Source: Progne subis subis
Taxonomy: Eukaryota; Chordata; Aves; Passeriformes; Hirundinidae
Length of the DNA stretch: 64,000 nucleotides
Assembly (NCBI GenBank): GCA_022316685.1
Contig: JAKJHU010001581.1
Coordinates: forward strand, 1 to 64,000
Reading direction: 5' to 3'
Numbering within the stretch: the stretch's first letter is position 1; every line of letters starts with the position of its first letter. This document shows, piece by piece, positions 24,072 through 36,252 of this stretch. Below the pieces are notes generated by a model. The model did not search any database. It was not told the origin of the DNA and saw only the letters and a list, made by a program, of their open reading frames with translations. The position numbers and the translations under genes were made by a program.

Positions 24072-26440
24072 GAGCTCCCCACCAGCTCTTTTAAGGTGGT
24101 CCCGAGCTTAGACCAGGCCCCTTGGAGAAGGATTTCCAATTACAATAATGCATAGAAAAGAAGAAGCAAAAGGAGGCATTCATAAAAGCTCCCATTGGAG
24201 TGCCAGCTAAAGGTAAAGGTGCCTGTAAAACGTCTTGTGCACAAGAACTGTGTGGGAAAACGGACTGTGTAAGTACACAGGGTTGAGCAGGCGGGCAGCT
24301 GTATGTTTGTGTGTGTGTAGAATATCTAAATGGGGCTGGTAGCCCAGACCCCTGAAGTGAGTGTGAACCTCCCAGTACCGCGTTTTCAGCTCTCTGTGAG
24401 GACTGGCCGGGAAAGGAGGGAAGTGAAAAGAGAGAATGAGTGAGGTTCCCTGGGAGGGACTGGCAGGAGGGTCCCAGCCCGAGAACCCAGGGGAAGGTCC
24501 TCGAGGAGAAGGGAGCGATCTGATCACTGGGGAGGTGAATAAGGAGGGGAGCAATTGAGTCGTTCAATTTTCTTTGAGAAGAAAATAGTTGGTAACTTTA
24601 GTATGAGACTAAGAGGATTGCAAGGGGAAGTGGCTAGAAGGATATAGTCAGGGAAGACAGATTGGGAGAAAGATTGGAATTAGGTGTGAGGCAAACAGTT
24701 GGCAAAAGACAAGATAGTGCAACAGAATAATAAGTGAGAGGATTGAACCCACAATGAGGGAGGGAGACCAAGATTCTCCTGGTACTGGATTTCTTGTTTG
24801 TTGCCCAAAATGGGTCCAAGGAAAATAAGTCCTTAGACCCAGGAGCTGCGAATTATGAAGGAAATTCACAAGAGCCTGGTATACCTGGGAACTGTGAGGG
24901 GGGTTCTCAGAAGGGGAGCATCCCTCAGGACAGTCCACTGGGGATGATGTTATGATTCTGGATGCATGGGAATCTGAAGAGAAAAAAAGCAGAAAATGAT
25001 TAATTATTGTATGTTTGAATGGACAAAGGAAATGATCGGGAAAGATAACTTATATTGGCCAAAGTTTGACCATGAGATTTGATTTGCCAGGCTTTGAATT
25101 TGTATGTGAATTCAAAGAGCCTTTTAATCAGGAAGAAAGTGACTATGCTGCTCTGTGGCTTCCCAGGGGAAAGGGTGAATTTGTACTTGAAGGCAGGAAG
25201 CAAGGTCATTCTATCCTTTACAAACTAGAGGGCAAGCAGCCAAAAAAGACAGACACGAGCCCTAGGATCCGTTAGATCACCTCCCAGCCCCTTATAGGCA
25301 ACCTAATCAGCCCGTTCAACCCCAAGCCCCCGAGGGTCCTCCTGTAAATGCAAACACACCCCTATTCAGGAGGAGCCAGTAGCACATAGAACTAGAGGTG
25401 GGGGATGGGGAGAAGTGATGATGGGGATGGGGAAGCAAAAATGGAAGATGGACTATACCCGCTTAGAAAAGTTCCAATGGCAAACCCAGAACAGAGACCT
25501 ATTGGTGATGTGAGTGTTCCCCTGAACACAGGGGATGTTAGGGAGTTTAAGAAGGAGATGGGCAGGCTGCTAGAGGATCCTCTTGGAGTGGCAGAGAGAT
25601 TAGATCAGTTCTTGGGGCTGAATATATACACCTGGGTGGAACTGCAGTCTATCTTAGGAATCTTGTTTACCATGGAAGAAAGAGAAATGATTAGACATTC
25701 AGGAATGAGGGTTTGGGATAGAGAATGTCAGGGGCCAGACCAGGGGGATCAGAAATGGCCTATGCAAGATCCAGGTTGGAATAATCAGAATGAAAGACAC
25801 AGGCAGAATATGAGTGATCTCCGGTGGATGATTATCCGAGGAATCCGGGAAGCAGTGCCCAAGGGGCAGAATATAGGAAAGCTCTAAGTGAGCACCAAGG
25901 GAAGGATGAACCCCTGGCAGACTGGTTAGAAAGACTAAGAAAAGCCTTGCAGTTATATTCAGGTGTAGACCCCGATACTGCAGCAGGACAGGTCCTTTTG
26001 AAAACACAATTTGTAGCTAAGGCCTGGGGCACATCAGGAAGAAGCTGGAAAAAGTAGAAAATTGGCAGGATAGGGCTTCAGGAATTGTTAAGAGAAGCAC
26101 AGAAAGTGTATGTGAGAAGAGATGAGGAGAGGCAAAAGACAAAACCACAGATTTTAATGGCAGCAGTCAAGGAAACACAGACAACCATGAATACAGAGAA
26201 GCGCTCAGGAAAGAACAAACAACAGAAAAAGGCAGGTCCCACCTCTGGGGATACGAGACCCACGTGTTTTTCCTGTCACCAGAAAGGACACTTACAAACT
26301 TCTTGTCCTACCTCCAGGGGTACAGGACCCACTTGTTTTTATTGCCACAAAAGGGACATCTACAAAAATTCTGTAGAAAGAGGCAGCAAGATGAGAAATG
26401 TTTCAAGAAGACTAGGGGGTCAGGAGCTCTATTTAATGAG
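24072..26440 (+). pseudogene. gag: ERV-A leader and gag, second copy (left arm)
   Basis: Leader sequence repeats 20906-21654, and a gag ATG lies at 24810. The matrix segment (25066-25275) again shows EPFNQEESDYAALW. A proline-rich linker has PAPY where the right-arm copy has PPPY, the late-domain motif. The capsid segment (25405-26057) contains the major homology region KDEPLADWLERLRKALQL. Nucleocapsid has one intact CX2CX4HX4C knuckle (CFSCHQKGHLQTSC, about 26268-26309) and a second broken by a frameshift (CFYCHKRD...). Two knuckles exceed the single one of most gammaretroviruses. Frameshifts make it a pseudogene. Confidence 0.85.
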
Positions 26441-26745
26441 GACTGAACACCTAGAAGAGCCCTTGATAAAACTGAAAATAGGTCCTCAAAAGGAAGAAAT
26501 CACATTTTTGGTGGACACAGAAGCTACTAGGTCCACAGTAAGAAAACTACCACAAGGATGTGAAGTAAGTGTGAACGTGTCCCAGTAATTGGGGTTAAAG
26601 GAGAATTTTTCAGGTTCCTGTAATTAAAAATGTGCAGATGAATCGGATAAAAAATTTGGACTGAATGATTTGGTATTAATACCAGAGGCTGATAATAATT
26701 TATTAGGAAGGGACTTAATAATAGCCTTGGGATTAAAATAACACC
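26441..26745 (+). pseudogene. pro: ERV-A protease
   Basis: This is a retroviral aspartic-protease frame continuing from NC. The active-site triad reads D-T-E (26514-26522, FLVDTEATRST) where D-T-G or D-T-S is expected. The flap and the C-terminal LLGRDL-type motif (near 26700) are recognisable across a frameshift. The right-arm copy has the same D-T-E, so the substitution predates the duplication. Confidence 0.75.
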
Positions 26746-26799
26746 CTGTGAAGGAAAACTTAAAATCTATTTTAACTGAAGAAGATAATTTCGAGATTA

Positions 26800-28815
26800 G
26801 CGACACTGTGTGGTATACTGGTGAAGTAGGAAAATTAAACATTCAGCCCATTAGCGTTGAAATACAGAACCCAGAAATCCCCATTCGAGTAAAACAATAT
26901 CCGATATCACTGGAAGGTCGGAAGGGATTGAAACCGGTCGTTGAGAATTGAGTACATCAGGGGGTGTTGGAGTCCTGTGTGTCACCACATCATACCCCCA
27001 TCCTGCCGGTAAAGAAGCCTGATGGTAGCTACCGACTAGTCCAGGATCTCAGAGCGGTAAATCAAAGAACCATTACCCGCTTCCAGGAGTAGCTAAGCCA
27101 GATACCTCCTAATTACATTTGGTACAGTGTCGTGGATTTAAAGGATGCCTTTTGAACTTGCCCTCTGGATGAGGGCAGTAGGGATTGCCTTTGAGTAGGA
27201 GGACCCAGATACAGGTAGGAGAGAGCAATTAAGGTGAACGGTGCTACCGCAAGGTTTTACAGAGGCACCGAATCTTTTTGGGAGGGCGTTAGAAAATCTT
27301 TGGAAGTCCTTTGAGTTACCAAAGGAATTAAGCTGCTACAGTATGTAGATTGTTAGTAGCAAGAGAAACTGAAGAGGAAGCTAGAAAGGGTACTATTAAG
27401 CTTCTAAATTTTCTGGGAGAAAACGCGCTGAAGATATCAAAGTCAAAATTGCAGTTTGTAGAGTCAGAAGTGCAGTGTTTAGGTCATTGGATTAGTAAGC
27501 AAAAGAAAAAGCTAGACCCTGAAAGGGTTCCAGGAATATTGAACATGGGACCCCCAAAGTCTAAAAGAAAATAAAGCAGTTTTTGAGTCTTGGGTTATTG
27601 TAGGCAAGAGATAGAAGGGTTTAGTAGAAAAGTAAAATTTCTACATGAGAAATTAACTACCAATCACTTGAAATGGGATGAAAGGGATCAGGAAAATTTG
27701 AGCAAGTTAAAGAAGCCCTACTGCAAGCTCCTGTACTGAGTCTTCCCAATTTAGACAAGCCTTTTCAATTATTTGTTAATACAGTTGATCAAATGGCTTA
27801 TGAAGTATTGACTCAAGATTGGGCAGGAAGCCGAAAGCCAGTAGGATATTATTCCAAATTATTGGATCCAATTAGTAAGAGTTGGCCAACATGCCTGCAA
27901 GCTCTGGTAGCCACTGCTGTGTTAGTAGAAGAAGCCCAAAAAGTAACCTTTGGGGCACCACTGGAAGTGTACACACCCATAATATTAGGGGAATCCTTGC
28001 TAAAAGAGGCCAAAACATGGTTAAATAGCAGATAGCAGAATATTAAAATAGGAGTCTCTCTTGATAGACTCCTCTGAATTAAAGCTGAGTGTGACAAATA
28101 TACAAAGCCCCACTCAGTTCCTTTAGGGGACCCAGGGGAAGAATTAATACAGATTGCACAGAGGTCATAGAGTTACAAACAAAAATATGCCCAGATTTCA
28201 GAGAACAAGAATTAAAACAGGAGAAAAATTATTTATAGATGGATCATCTGATGGAAGATGGAAGAAGGAAATCTGGGTATGCCATAATTCGTGGAGAAAA
28301 ACTGGAAGTAAAAGAATCTGGTCCCCTTAGCCCGTCCTGTCAGCACAAGCCTGTGAACTCTGTGCATTATTCTGTGTGTTGCTGTTATTAAAGGATCGAG
28401 AAGGGACCATATACACCGACTCAAAATATGCCTTTGGGGTAGCGTACACATTTAGAAAAATTTGGAAGAAAGGGAACTTATAAACATTCAAAGAAAAGGA
28501 TTAGTGCGCCAAGGATTGATAATTCAAATACTTAAAGCTTTGAAGAGACCAAAAAAGATAGCAGTGATTCATGTGAAAGGCCACCAGAGAGGGAGAGACA
28601 TTAGAACAAAAAGAAACAATTTGGCTGATGACAAAGCTAAGAAAGCTGCCCTGAGGGAAAACAGCAATGTAATTATGACTTTCAGGAAGCAGGAACACAA
28701 AATCAAACACCATACTTTTCTTTAGCAGAAGTAGAAGCCATGAAAAACCTAGGAGCAACTCTAAAAGAGGGACAATGGATTCTCCCTGACAAAACCACAG
28801 TTCAAATGGCAGAAA
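26800..28815 (+). pseudogene. pol: ERV-A pol: reverse transcriptase and RNase H
   Basis: RT fingers and palm are visible as PIRVKQYPISLEGRKGLKP (about 26880-26935), [19 protein letters not shown] and YSVVDLKDAF, but in shifting frames with stops. The YVDD catalytic box is destroyed: YVD is followed by a small deletion (near 27347). Connection and RNase H follow, with SGYAIIRGEKLEVKESGP, YTDSKYAFG-like sequence and VKGHQRGRDI (28460-28700). In active relatives this enzyme copies viral RNA to DNA and degrades the template. Frameshifts are frequent. Confidence 0.8.
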
Positions 28816-30566
28816 AAGGCTAGACTCATGCTTCAAGGGTAAAAGGACCTATACCCAATAAAGATTGGAAAATTATTTTGACACCAGGAGACCTGAAAGT
28901 AAAATTAAAAATACTTAAAATTAAATACAATAAAACCTTTATTGAGGTTCAAATACAGTTTAAAGTAAAATTGTAATTAATCCACAACAGGCTGAAGAGA
29001 GTATTTGGTGCCCAGAGGTAATGGCTCTTATGGAAAATGTTTTCACCTGTGGATTTCACATCATGCTGCAATACATTTGGTGTGCCACCCACATATTGAA
29101 AGAATAACCCAGCCCCAGGATATTCAAGATATCCTTAGCACAGAAAGGTCAGAAGCTGCCATCCCGCAGAGAGAAGTTTCCATGTTTCAGCAAGGTTGCT
29201 GCAAACACGGTCATCAGTGTGAGCGGTGTAAAGCAGTGACCATGAAGTGGCTGAGACAAAGACATTGGCACAGAACAACTGTACCTTGGGACCAAAGAGA
29301 TGTAGCTTTTATGATTAATTGTATATGATGTTTTAGTAGAGTAGAGCAAGACTTTAGAAGCACAATTGGGTTTTAGCACAGATCAACATTGATACTTATA
29401 TAATAGAAGATCAAGTACAAAGAGCATTGATTTATTTAGCGTATCACATGGAATGATTAGTGGCTTTGAGAACACTGCAGGAACAACAAAGGTAATAAAA
29501 GTAAGATGTGGATACAGTAGGATACCCAGAAACAACAGAAAAAGATAAATTGTCTTGCTTAACCTGTTCAGGTTATAAAACTCCTTTGATAGTTAACCAT
29601 TAAAATCTGTGTTTTAGAGTTTCAATTAACTTTAATTTATTAGAAAAATTAGGCATTCTGGATTGGCTGTTGACGGCAACTCCATTGAGTTTGGAGGCAG
29701 AACAATGGCGATGGGAAGGGATCAGACACTTCCTTGATCAATGGGAACAGCCTGAACAACTGAAAATCTTTTAAGAGGCCCTGAGCAACTAACACTAACA
29801 GATTTCATTGAGGAACTACAATTCCAGAACAGAGACTGGAAACACCTGTTACTAAAAGAGTCCAAGAACAAGTAACACACTGGGAGTGTACTAAGCATGG
29901 CTTAGAGTGTCGCCCATGGGTTTGTGTTATTTGTACACTTTGCCTTAATTTGTCGTGGAGAATAACAAGAGCAGAAGCTTAATTTAAGCTTTGTTTTTCC
30001 ATTGTTTTCTTTAACTTAATTGATTTAATTTCTTTAATTGATTTGTTTAACTTTCTTAGATTGCATGCGTGAACAGTTAACTTTAAAAAGATTCATCAGT
30101 GATTTTTTGGAACACCTTTGAGATATGAAGATGGAACCTTTTATGCAGCGGTTCAATTAATAGAAAATTTAGACCAATGAGTTTTTACTATATTAGCTTT
30201 TGAGCAGGTGAGAGAGCAAACAATTCATAATATTATAGACCAGTGTATCATAATTAACAGTTGCTGTGGAGAAGGAATTTGTGTACCACGCTATTGACAC
30301 ATTTCTTACGTGAATTGGCATTGCGAGTGTGCCTATTGGTGGCGATGAAGACTTAATAAACTGTCCCTAACACCAGAGAAAAAAAGTGACCAACAAATCA
30401 AGTTGTTAACTGAAGGAGTGAAAAAGCAAATCTTATTGTGGTTGGCACATCTCCAGAGCTTTGGTGGTTTAGAATAAAAGAGGAAGTAGCTGACTAACCC
30501 AGAGAGAGAGAGAGAGGGACAGTGCTGCGAGAACTGTGAGTAATCTGTGCCATCCTTGAAACAAAC
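28816..30566 (+). pseudogene. ERV-A pol-env interval: integrase tail remnant and cysteine-rich segments
   Basis: RNase H sequence joins directly to a piece of the integrase C-terminus (THASRVKGP, about 28825-28850). The zinc-binding and catalytic-core domains are absent. A further 1.6 kb precedes env, unlike simple gammaretroviruses where pol and env overlap. It contains broken frames rich in cysteine: CCKHGHQCERCKAVTMKW (near 29200), WECTKHGLECRPWVCVIC (29880-29935), and a later CIIINSC...GEGICVPR stretch (30240-30290). The corresponding right-arm region keeps the latter two, and ERV-B and ERV-C have related cysteine clusters in the same place. A lost accessory gene is the inference. Confidence 0.6.
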
Positions 30567-32803
30567 ATGAGGCCAAGGGTACCAGTGAGACCAAATGCAC
30601 CAGTGACTAGATCCCAGGATATAAACTTTGCTGCCAAGAATCCTGACATCTTGGCCCTTGGCTGCAACCCAAAGGGCCTTGAGGATGGTAGAAAGTCAAA
30701 ACTCCTGAGGATTATTTTCACTGTGTTTGTGGTGATGCCCTTGGCAACTGGCCAAAACTATGGAGCCACTCTGGACAGAGTCCATGAGAGAAGGGAATGA
30801 GCAATGCAGGAACAAACAATAATAAAACAAGCAGCACAAGAGCCAGCAATGAGAGAACAATCGATGCAAAACTAAAGTCCCAATAATGTTGATCCCTGTA
30901 ATAAATGCCATCACTCCATGTGGGTCAAGGACAAGATGGAATTTGTGTTTGTGGCATATCCATATGTTATGCTGCCTGCTATGGTCGCAGCAATTTTATA
31001 GATGTTTATGTTAAAAATAGAAAAATGGATTGGGTAGGGAAAAATTTAGGATTTAATGGACCAACTCCTTATCCTTACAGTGATGAAATTTGTCCTCAAT
31101 ATGAAAACTTTTTTTTTGTTTTGAGAAAGATGAGACTGGAAATGATCCAAGTATAGGTATAGGAGGTACAGCACTAAGGAAAAAAAAAAAAAAGAAGAAA
31201 AACTAAAAAAACTAATGAAAGATGTAAAAAAACCATAGGGAAAGAATTAAAGAACTAGATAAGCTGTATGAACAATTAAACAGCAGTATAGCGACTGGGA
31301 TTTACCAACCTCAACTAAGAACCTTTCTGTAAAATTGCTACGGAATTCGGATTATCCAAATGCTGGATCTGGGGGACTTAGAATGGCTGAAAGATGGCTG
31401 TGGAGAGGTGAGAGTCTAGCTCCAGAACAGTTTTTCAAATGGAATCACACTCAAATTTCCAAGACATTAAATCTACCTCAAGGATGGATTTTGAGTCATC
31501 AAGTAATTGGAACAGTCTGTGTAACTTGAGAAGGAAGGAAATATAATGAAGTAGTAGGATATACTCCTTGTATATCTACTTTAGTAGTTAATTCAGATAA
31601 TAAAACTAAGACCTGGTGACCAAAAACTTTTACTGGGTATTAGGGAATAACAAAGGAAATGAATTGTGAGTGGAATAATCAAACTTTTTGCTGGCATAAA
31701 AGTCCTGGAGCTAACCCCTACCAATCCAAAGACCTAAAATCCTACTGGGAACAACCAGAAAGAACAGAGAGTAAATGGAAAGCCCCTGATGGAATCTATT
31801 GCATTTGTGGGCAATGAGCATAGAGTGAATTACCTCAAAAGTGGGAGGGAACCTGTACCTTAGGAGTTATACGACCCTCCTTCTTCGTCAAACCAAGGTC
31901 TAGGAGCAATAGGCTGGGAACACCACTTGATGAGGCTCTAGAAAGGAATAAAAGAGATTTAAACCTCAGCTTCCCAAAGGCAAGGGGAAACCAGGAATGG
32001 GGGAAGACAAATGGCCTGCAGAAAGAATCATAGCATATTATGACCCAGCAACTTGGGCTGAGGGTGGATCTTGGGGATATAGGACCCCAATTTATCTATT
32101 GAATTGGTTGATAAGACTCCAGGCAGTAGTGGAGGTTGTATCAAACCATACTTCTGATGACCTAAAGTTACTGGCCAAGCAGCATTCACAAATGTGAGCA
32201 TTTGTATATCAAACCAGAATTGACCTAGATTATCTGTTGGCTGAAGAAGGGGGAGTTTGAGGAAGATTTAACGAATCTGAGTGCTGTGTGGAGAGAGATG
32301 ATCATGGGGAAGCCATCACAAAACTTGCTGAGAAATTAAAAGGGTGGCACACGTACCTGTTCAAAAGGGGAATTCTATTCTAAAAATGGATTGGTGGGAT
32401 AACCTCTTTGGAGGAGCCTGGTGGAAGAAGGTGGGATTTATGCTGTTATGTTCTGGATTAGGATTGTTATTCTTACCATGCATGATTCCATGTCTTATTA
32501 GACTAATCCACCCAGTGATACAAGGAATGCAAATTACAGCAATGCCCATTGATCCAGAATTGGCAGGAAAAAGGAAACCAGATTCTTTGATGGTATTAAA
32601 AGCTAGATATATTTCCACTCAAAAGAAGGGACTTGAAGAGATGTTGACTGAACATAAAGAGACTACTCTAGCACAAAAGATGTCAACCAAATTTGAGAAG
32701 GAATGTGAAAAGTTTTATGCAGCATGGGAGATGTTAGAAAAATTAGAGGCTGAAAGGAGAGAGTGTAGAAACCTGCATTATTGGGAATATAGAAGAAATT
32801 GAG
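30567..32803 (+). pseudogene. env: ERV-A envelope, left-arm copy
   Basis: The frame starts with a 45-residue charged leader containing GCNPKG, then a hydrophobic signal segment (IIFTVFVVMPLATG). The surface part is broken. Its CXXC motif is frameshifted here (near 31360) but intact in the right arm. In the transmembrane part the codon for the first cysteine of the C-X7-CC motif is TGA (near 32260) in both arms. A membrane span (about 32431-32515) and a roughly 95-residue charged, probably coiled-coil tail run open to 32802. Most gamma-type Envs have a tail of a few dozen residues, so this length is unusual. The copy cannot encode a complete Env. Confidence 0.8.
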
Positions 32804-32840
32804 ATTCAGTTTTAATTAAAAAGCATGAATCAATATGATT

Positions 32841-32860
32841 AAAAAGAGAAATGGGGGAAA
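32841..32860 (+). other. Polypurine tract
   Basis: A purine-rich run (AAAAAGAGAAATGGGGGAAA) lies immediately before the 3' LTR, the usual plus-strand priming site. Confidence 0.8.
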
Positions 32861-32861
32861 T

Positions 32862-33693
32862 TGTAATAAATGAAAATGATTCATGCTAATTGTAATTGTA
32901 TCAATATTTTAAAATATATTTTTGAAAATGTTGTTATAAAATAAAGGAAAAAGTAGATGTGATTAGTGTTACAGAGCAGGTGGGCCCCTTGGCAGATGCT
33001 ACATGAGAAAAATAAGATACAGGATGTAGTTGAGATAAGCAAGAATCTCAAAGCTGGATTGGCCAAAGCTGGGACTACTCCAAGGTAGGGAGATCGGCCA
33101 TTTGCAGATGTGATGGGATACAAGATGTCTTAAGATAGAACTGGCCTTGAGATGGACAAAGCTGGGACTGTTCCAAGGTAGGGAGTTTGGGTGGTGGTTT
33201 GATCCATGAAATAATTACTTTCTGGCACATAATGCTTAGTTATGTATAACACAAAACTTAGAGCACACGTGCAACCAGTAAGGACTATTCATAGGATGCA
33301 AGGAAGATGATGAAACTTCATCTGAAGAAGACCACAAAAAGCCAAGAAGACCCCTAACAACAAGTGGAGCATGAGCTATGTAGTATAGCGATGCTGATTT
33401 TAAGAATTGAAAATAGGAAAACATTCACGGGAAATATTAATGAATATGTTTTAGCATAAATTATGTAAGTTTAAGTTAGACTGCTTTGTTTTGTATGTGA
33501 GGTAGGGTGAGAAGCCCCCCCCTCGGTGCCCCGGTCAGTTTTGCTTATGCTTTATCCAAACAGTACTTATCTTTAATTAATCACTGCTGAATTTTTGTAT
33601 ATGCTTGATTATAAAACCCTACTTAAATAAAATTGCATTGCTGCTAAATTCAACTTTGCTGCTTATTAAATTAGACATATAGAGCTTAATTTA
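32862..33693 (+). repeat. ERV-A 3' LTR, left arm
   Basis: Starts TGTAATAAATGAAAATGATT and ends inside GAGCTTAATTT, without the terminal ATAACA of the 5' LTR. Both arms show the same junction with the adjacent microsatellite. Confidence 0.9.
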
Positions 33694-33694
33694 A

Positions 33695-33775
33695 AATCCT
33701 TCCTTCCTTCCCTCCTTTTTCCTTCCTCCTTTCCTTCTTTCTCTCTCATTTCTTTCTTTCTTTCTTGGAGCAGGT
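33695..33775. repeat. CCTT/TTTC microsatellite
   Basis: An imperfect tetranucleotide run directly abuts the clipped 3' LTR. It appears inverted as GAAA/GGAA at 51885-51975. Confidence 0.85.
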
Positions 33776-34860
33776 GCCCTTACCCTCCCAAAATCACTGC
33801 CCTGCACCTCAGCCCTGCACAGCACAGCACCTTAAACTCAGCCTTCTCAATTTCAAGGCAACCTCCCACAAGACACTTCCAGGCCCCAAAATTCCTAAAA
33901 GCACCAGAAGCCTTTAAAAACTGCTTCTTGATTTCCCTCTCTCTACTCCCCTACTCCAAGAGCCCAAACCACCTCATCCCCCCACTGCAATCCATACCCC
34001 TCCCAACTTTCCTACCACCCCACACTGCAAATACACCCCACATACACTGCCCCATCCCATCCCATCCCATCCCATCCCATCTCATCCCATCCCGTCCCGT
34101 CCCGTCCCGTCCCATCCCATCCCATCCCATCCCATCCCATCCCATCCCATCCCATCCATCCCATCCCATCATCCATCTGGGCAGGAAGTCCCCTCCAACC
34201 AGCCCTTGCACACTTCCAGCCATTCCAGGGCAGCCGCAGCTTTTCCTCTCACTCTGTGCCAGGGCCCCACCGCCCTCCCAGGGAACAAGTCCATCCCCAC
34301 ATCCCAGCTCAGCCTGGCCCCAAGCAGTGTCCAGCCATGGCCTGTGTCCTGGCGCTGCAGGCCCTTGGCAAGAGTCTCTCCCAGCCAGCAATTCCTGCTC
34401 TTCCCTGCTCTGGGGCAGCAGCTGCAAGTTGATTTGCTCCCTGGGCTCTGGCCCTGCCCCAAGCCAGGGCCAGGACCTTTCCCCAGAGCTCTGTGGCCAC
34501 TGCAATGTTCACAGCTTTGAGGCTGCTGCAGCTCCAGGAGCCTTTGGACACCGCTCCCGGGAATGCCCAGGCTGCCACTCTTGGGCTGTCTGTGCAGGGC
34601 CAGGGCCTGGACTCCATGATCCCGCTGCCTCCCTCCCAGCTCAGCCCCTTCTGCAGTTCTCTCCCTTGGGCTCAGCCTTTGTGTCTCCCCAGGCGCTGGC
34701 AGAGCTCTTGGGGCCGGGGCAGGAGCGGCACAGCCCCAGCGTTCCCCTCTCTGTGACACCACGGTGGGGACAGCTCCAACGTTCCCTGCCTGGAGACGCT
34801 CCAAGGGAAGCGTCCAGAGCCACAGCCAGACAGCAAAACTGAGCGGGCACTGAGCACCCC
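33776..34860. other. Inner host block of the left arm with CCCAT satellite
   Basis: GC-rich DNA with a pentanucleotide array (CCCAT, partly CCCGT) at about 34049-34186. It matches 50805-51885 inverted. Open frames through the satellite (His-Pro-Ile-Pro-Ser repeats) are composition artefacts. Confidence 0.7.
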
Positions 34861-35682
34861 CGGCCTGGGCTGATGTGCATTGCTGTGCACACAGCTCGGG
34901 GAAGGTCCCCTGGCCACCTCCACAGTGCCACAGGCAAGTGTCACATAGGGTTACAGAGCTCTGCCAGGGCTGACAGGTGGAGTTAATTAAAAAAGAAAAA
35001 GCAAAAACAAAACAAAAAACAAACAAAAAAAACAAACAAACAAAACAAAAAACCCCAATAAACAAACAAAAACAACCCCCACAGAAACCCCCAAAAGCCT
35101 GCAAAAACACCCCCAAGCCAAAACAAAAAATCCCCACCCCCCAATAAATAGCACAGAAAACTCCCCACCAAAAACAAATAAAAAAACAACCCACCAAAAC
35201 AAAGAAGTAAACCCAGACAAACAAACAAGCAAAGAAAGAAAGACGAAAAAAAAAAAAATCAAGAAAAAGAACTTCCCTCAAGCAGAGCTGTTCCATCCTT
35301 CAGTTCTCACATCTGCAGGTACAAAGACCTGGGGCTGCAAAAAATGAGGATTCATTGGGCACATTTGCAGCAAAAGCAGGTTCAGGACAGGATTTCAGCA
35401 GAACTGTTCTCAGCTGAGCAAAAAAAGGCCCTTTGGAAATGCAGTCCCTCAGCCCACAGGGATAGAAAAGGGCTCTGAATTCCCCTCCTCTCACACGTAA
35501 ACCCTGCTCCCAGGCTGCTTCACACACAGGATCCTTCTGGAGAACTGCAGACAGCTGAGAGGCAGCTCTGCCTTCTCCATGTTCTGTGCCCTAAAGCTGC
35601 CTGGGAGAAGAAATTTAGGCTCAGCTCCGGTGGTACAATCCCTCCTGGCCCAGGGCACAGCACCAGAAAGGTCTTTGCGTGC
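34861..35682. other. Spacer start: A-rich low-complexity and unassigned DNA
   Basis: 34985-35270 is an AAAC/CAAA-type low-complexity run. 35271-35682 is mixed sequence with no gene recognised. Confidence 0.5.
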
Positions 35683-36248
35683 TGTGAAAAGTGCATATTA
35701 TATGGCTCTATGCAATTTATTTACTATATGTGTTGTGTTGTGTTGATTGTTGGTGTTGTATTAATAGTTTGATAGTATGGTAAATGTAGTTTTGTAGTTA
35801 AAATGTAGTTTTTATGTACCAACCACAGGAAAACGTAAATCTTTCAGAGAAAAAAAGAATTTACTACCTCCTTATCAGAAGAGAACTCTTCCTCTCTCTC
35901 TCAGCCTTGAGGATGCCATAAAGATTAAAAAAAGAAAAAAAAAAGAAAAAAAAAAAATTGATACTAACCAGAGACGATTCTTTGTTAGAATGGAATTTAT
36001 ACATCAGGTATGAAATGTATGAATATTCAACAGGCTATTGTTTTTAAGAGATAATCCTTTGTTAACCAGGGTCCTTCTCCAGAGCTTGTGGCTTGGAAAG
36101 GCACCCAGACGTCTGTGACTTTGTTTTTATTGTCTCATATTGTCCTAACTCTAAAATTGTTCAATTTTTTACTCTAATTCTATTTTTATAACCATCTTAT
36201 TTACTATTAAACTTCTACATTTTAAAAAAGTGATTGGCGTTTTTCACA
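35683..36248 (+). repeat. ERV-B 5' LTR
   Basis: 566 bp with matching inverted ends: it starts TGTGAAAA and ends TTTTCACA. An ATTAAA signal lies near 36216. No second copy is found in the window. Confidence 0.8.
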
Positions 36249-36252
36249 ATTA

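Larger units (their letters stand above)
20013..33693 (+). mobile_element. ERV-A provirus, left-arm copy (gamma-like, degraded)
   Basis: LTR-to-LTR provirus with leader, gag (partly duplicated), pro, RT-RNase H, a long pol-env interval, env, polypurine tract and 3' LTR. Gamma-like features are the MA-p12-CA-NC order with CX2CX4HX4C knuckles, pro and pol in gamma order, and a CXXC motif in Env SU. All genes carry stops and frameshifts. The 3' LTR lacks the last six bases (ATAACA) present in the 5' LTR, and the right-arm copy shares this defect. The two LTRs of this copy differ visibly, indicating an old insertion. Confidence 0.9.
18512..34860 (+). repeat. Left arm of a large inverted repeat
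   Basis: The segment matches the reverse complement of 50805-64000. Order from outside in: GC-rich host block, CR1 end, ERV-A provirus, tetranucleotide microsatellite, pentanucleotide satellite and inner host block. The window's last bases (64000) correspond to about 18575, so the right arm continues beyond the window. The left arm is longer by a 3.2-kb leader/gag duplication with an ERVK LTR. The right arm has an extra solo LTR and a 0.66-kb deletion. By eye, aligned stretches agree at roughly nine bases in ten; this was not computed. Confidence 0.9.

Noticed and set aside
33928..34842. 304-codon frame with His-Pro-Ile-Pro-Ser repeats, and its right-arm counterpart
   Set aside because: Translation of the CCCAT/GGGAT satellite and GC-rich flank, with competing frames on both strands.
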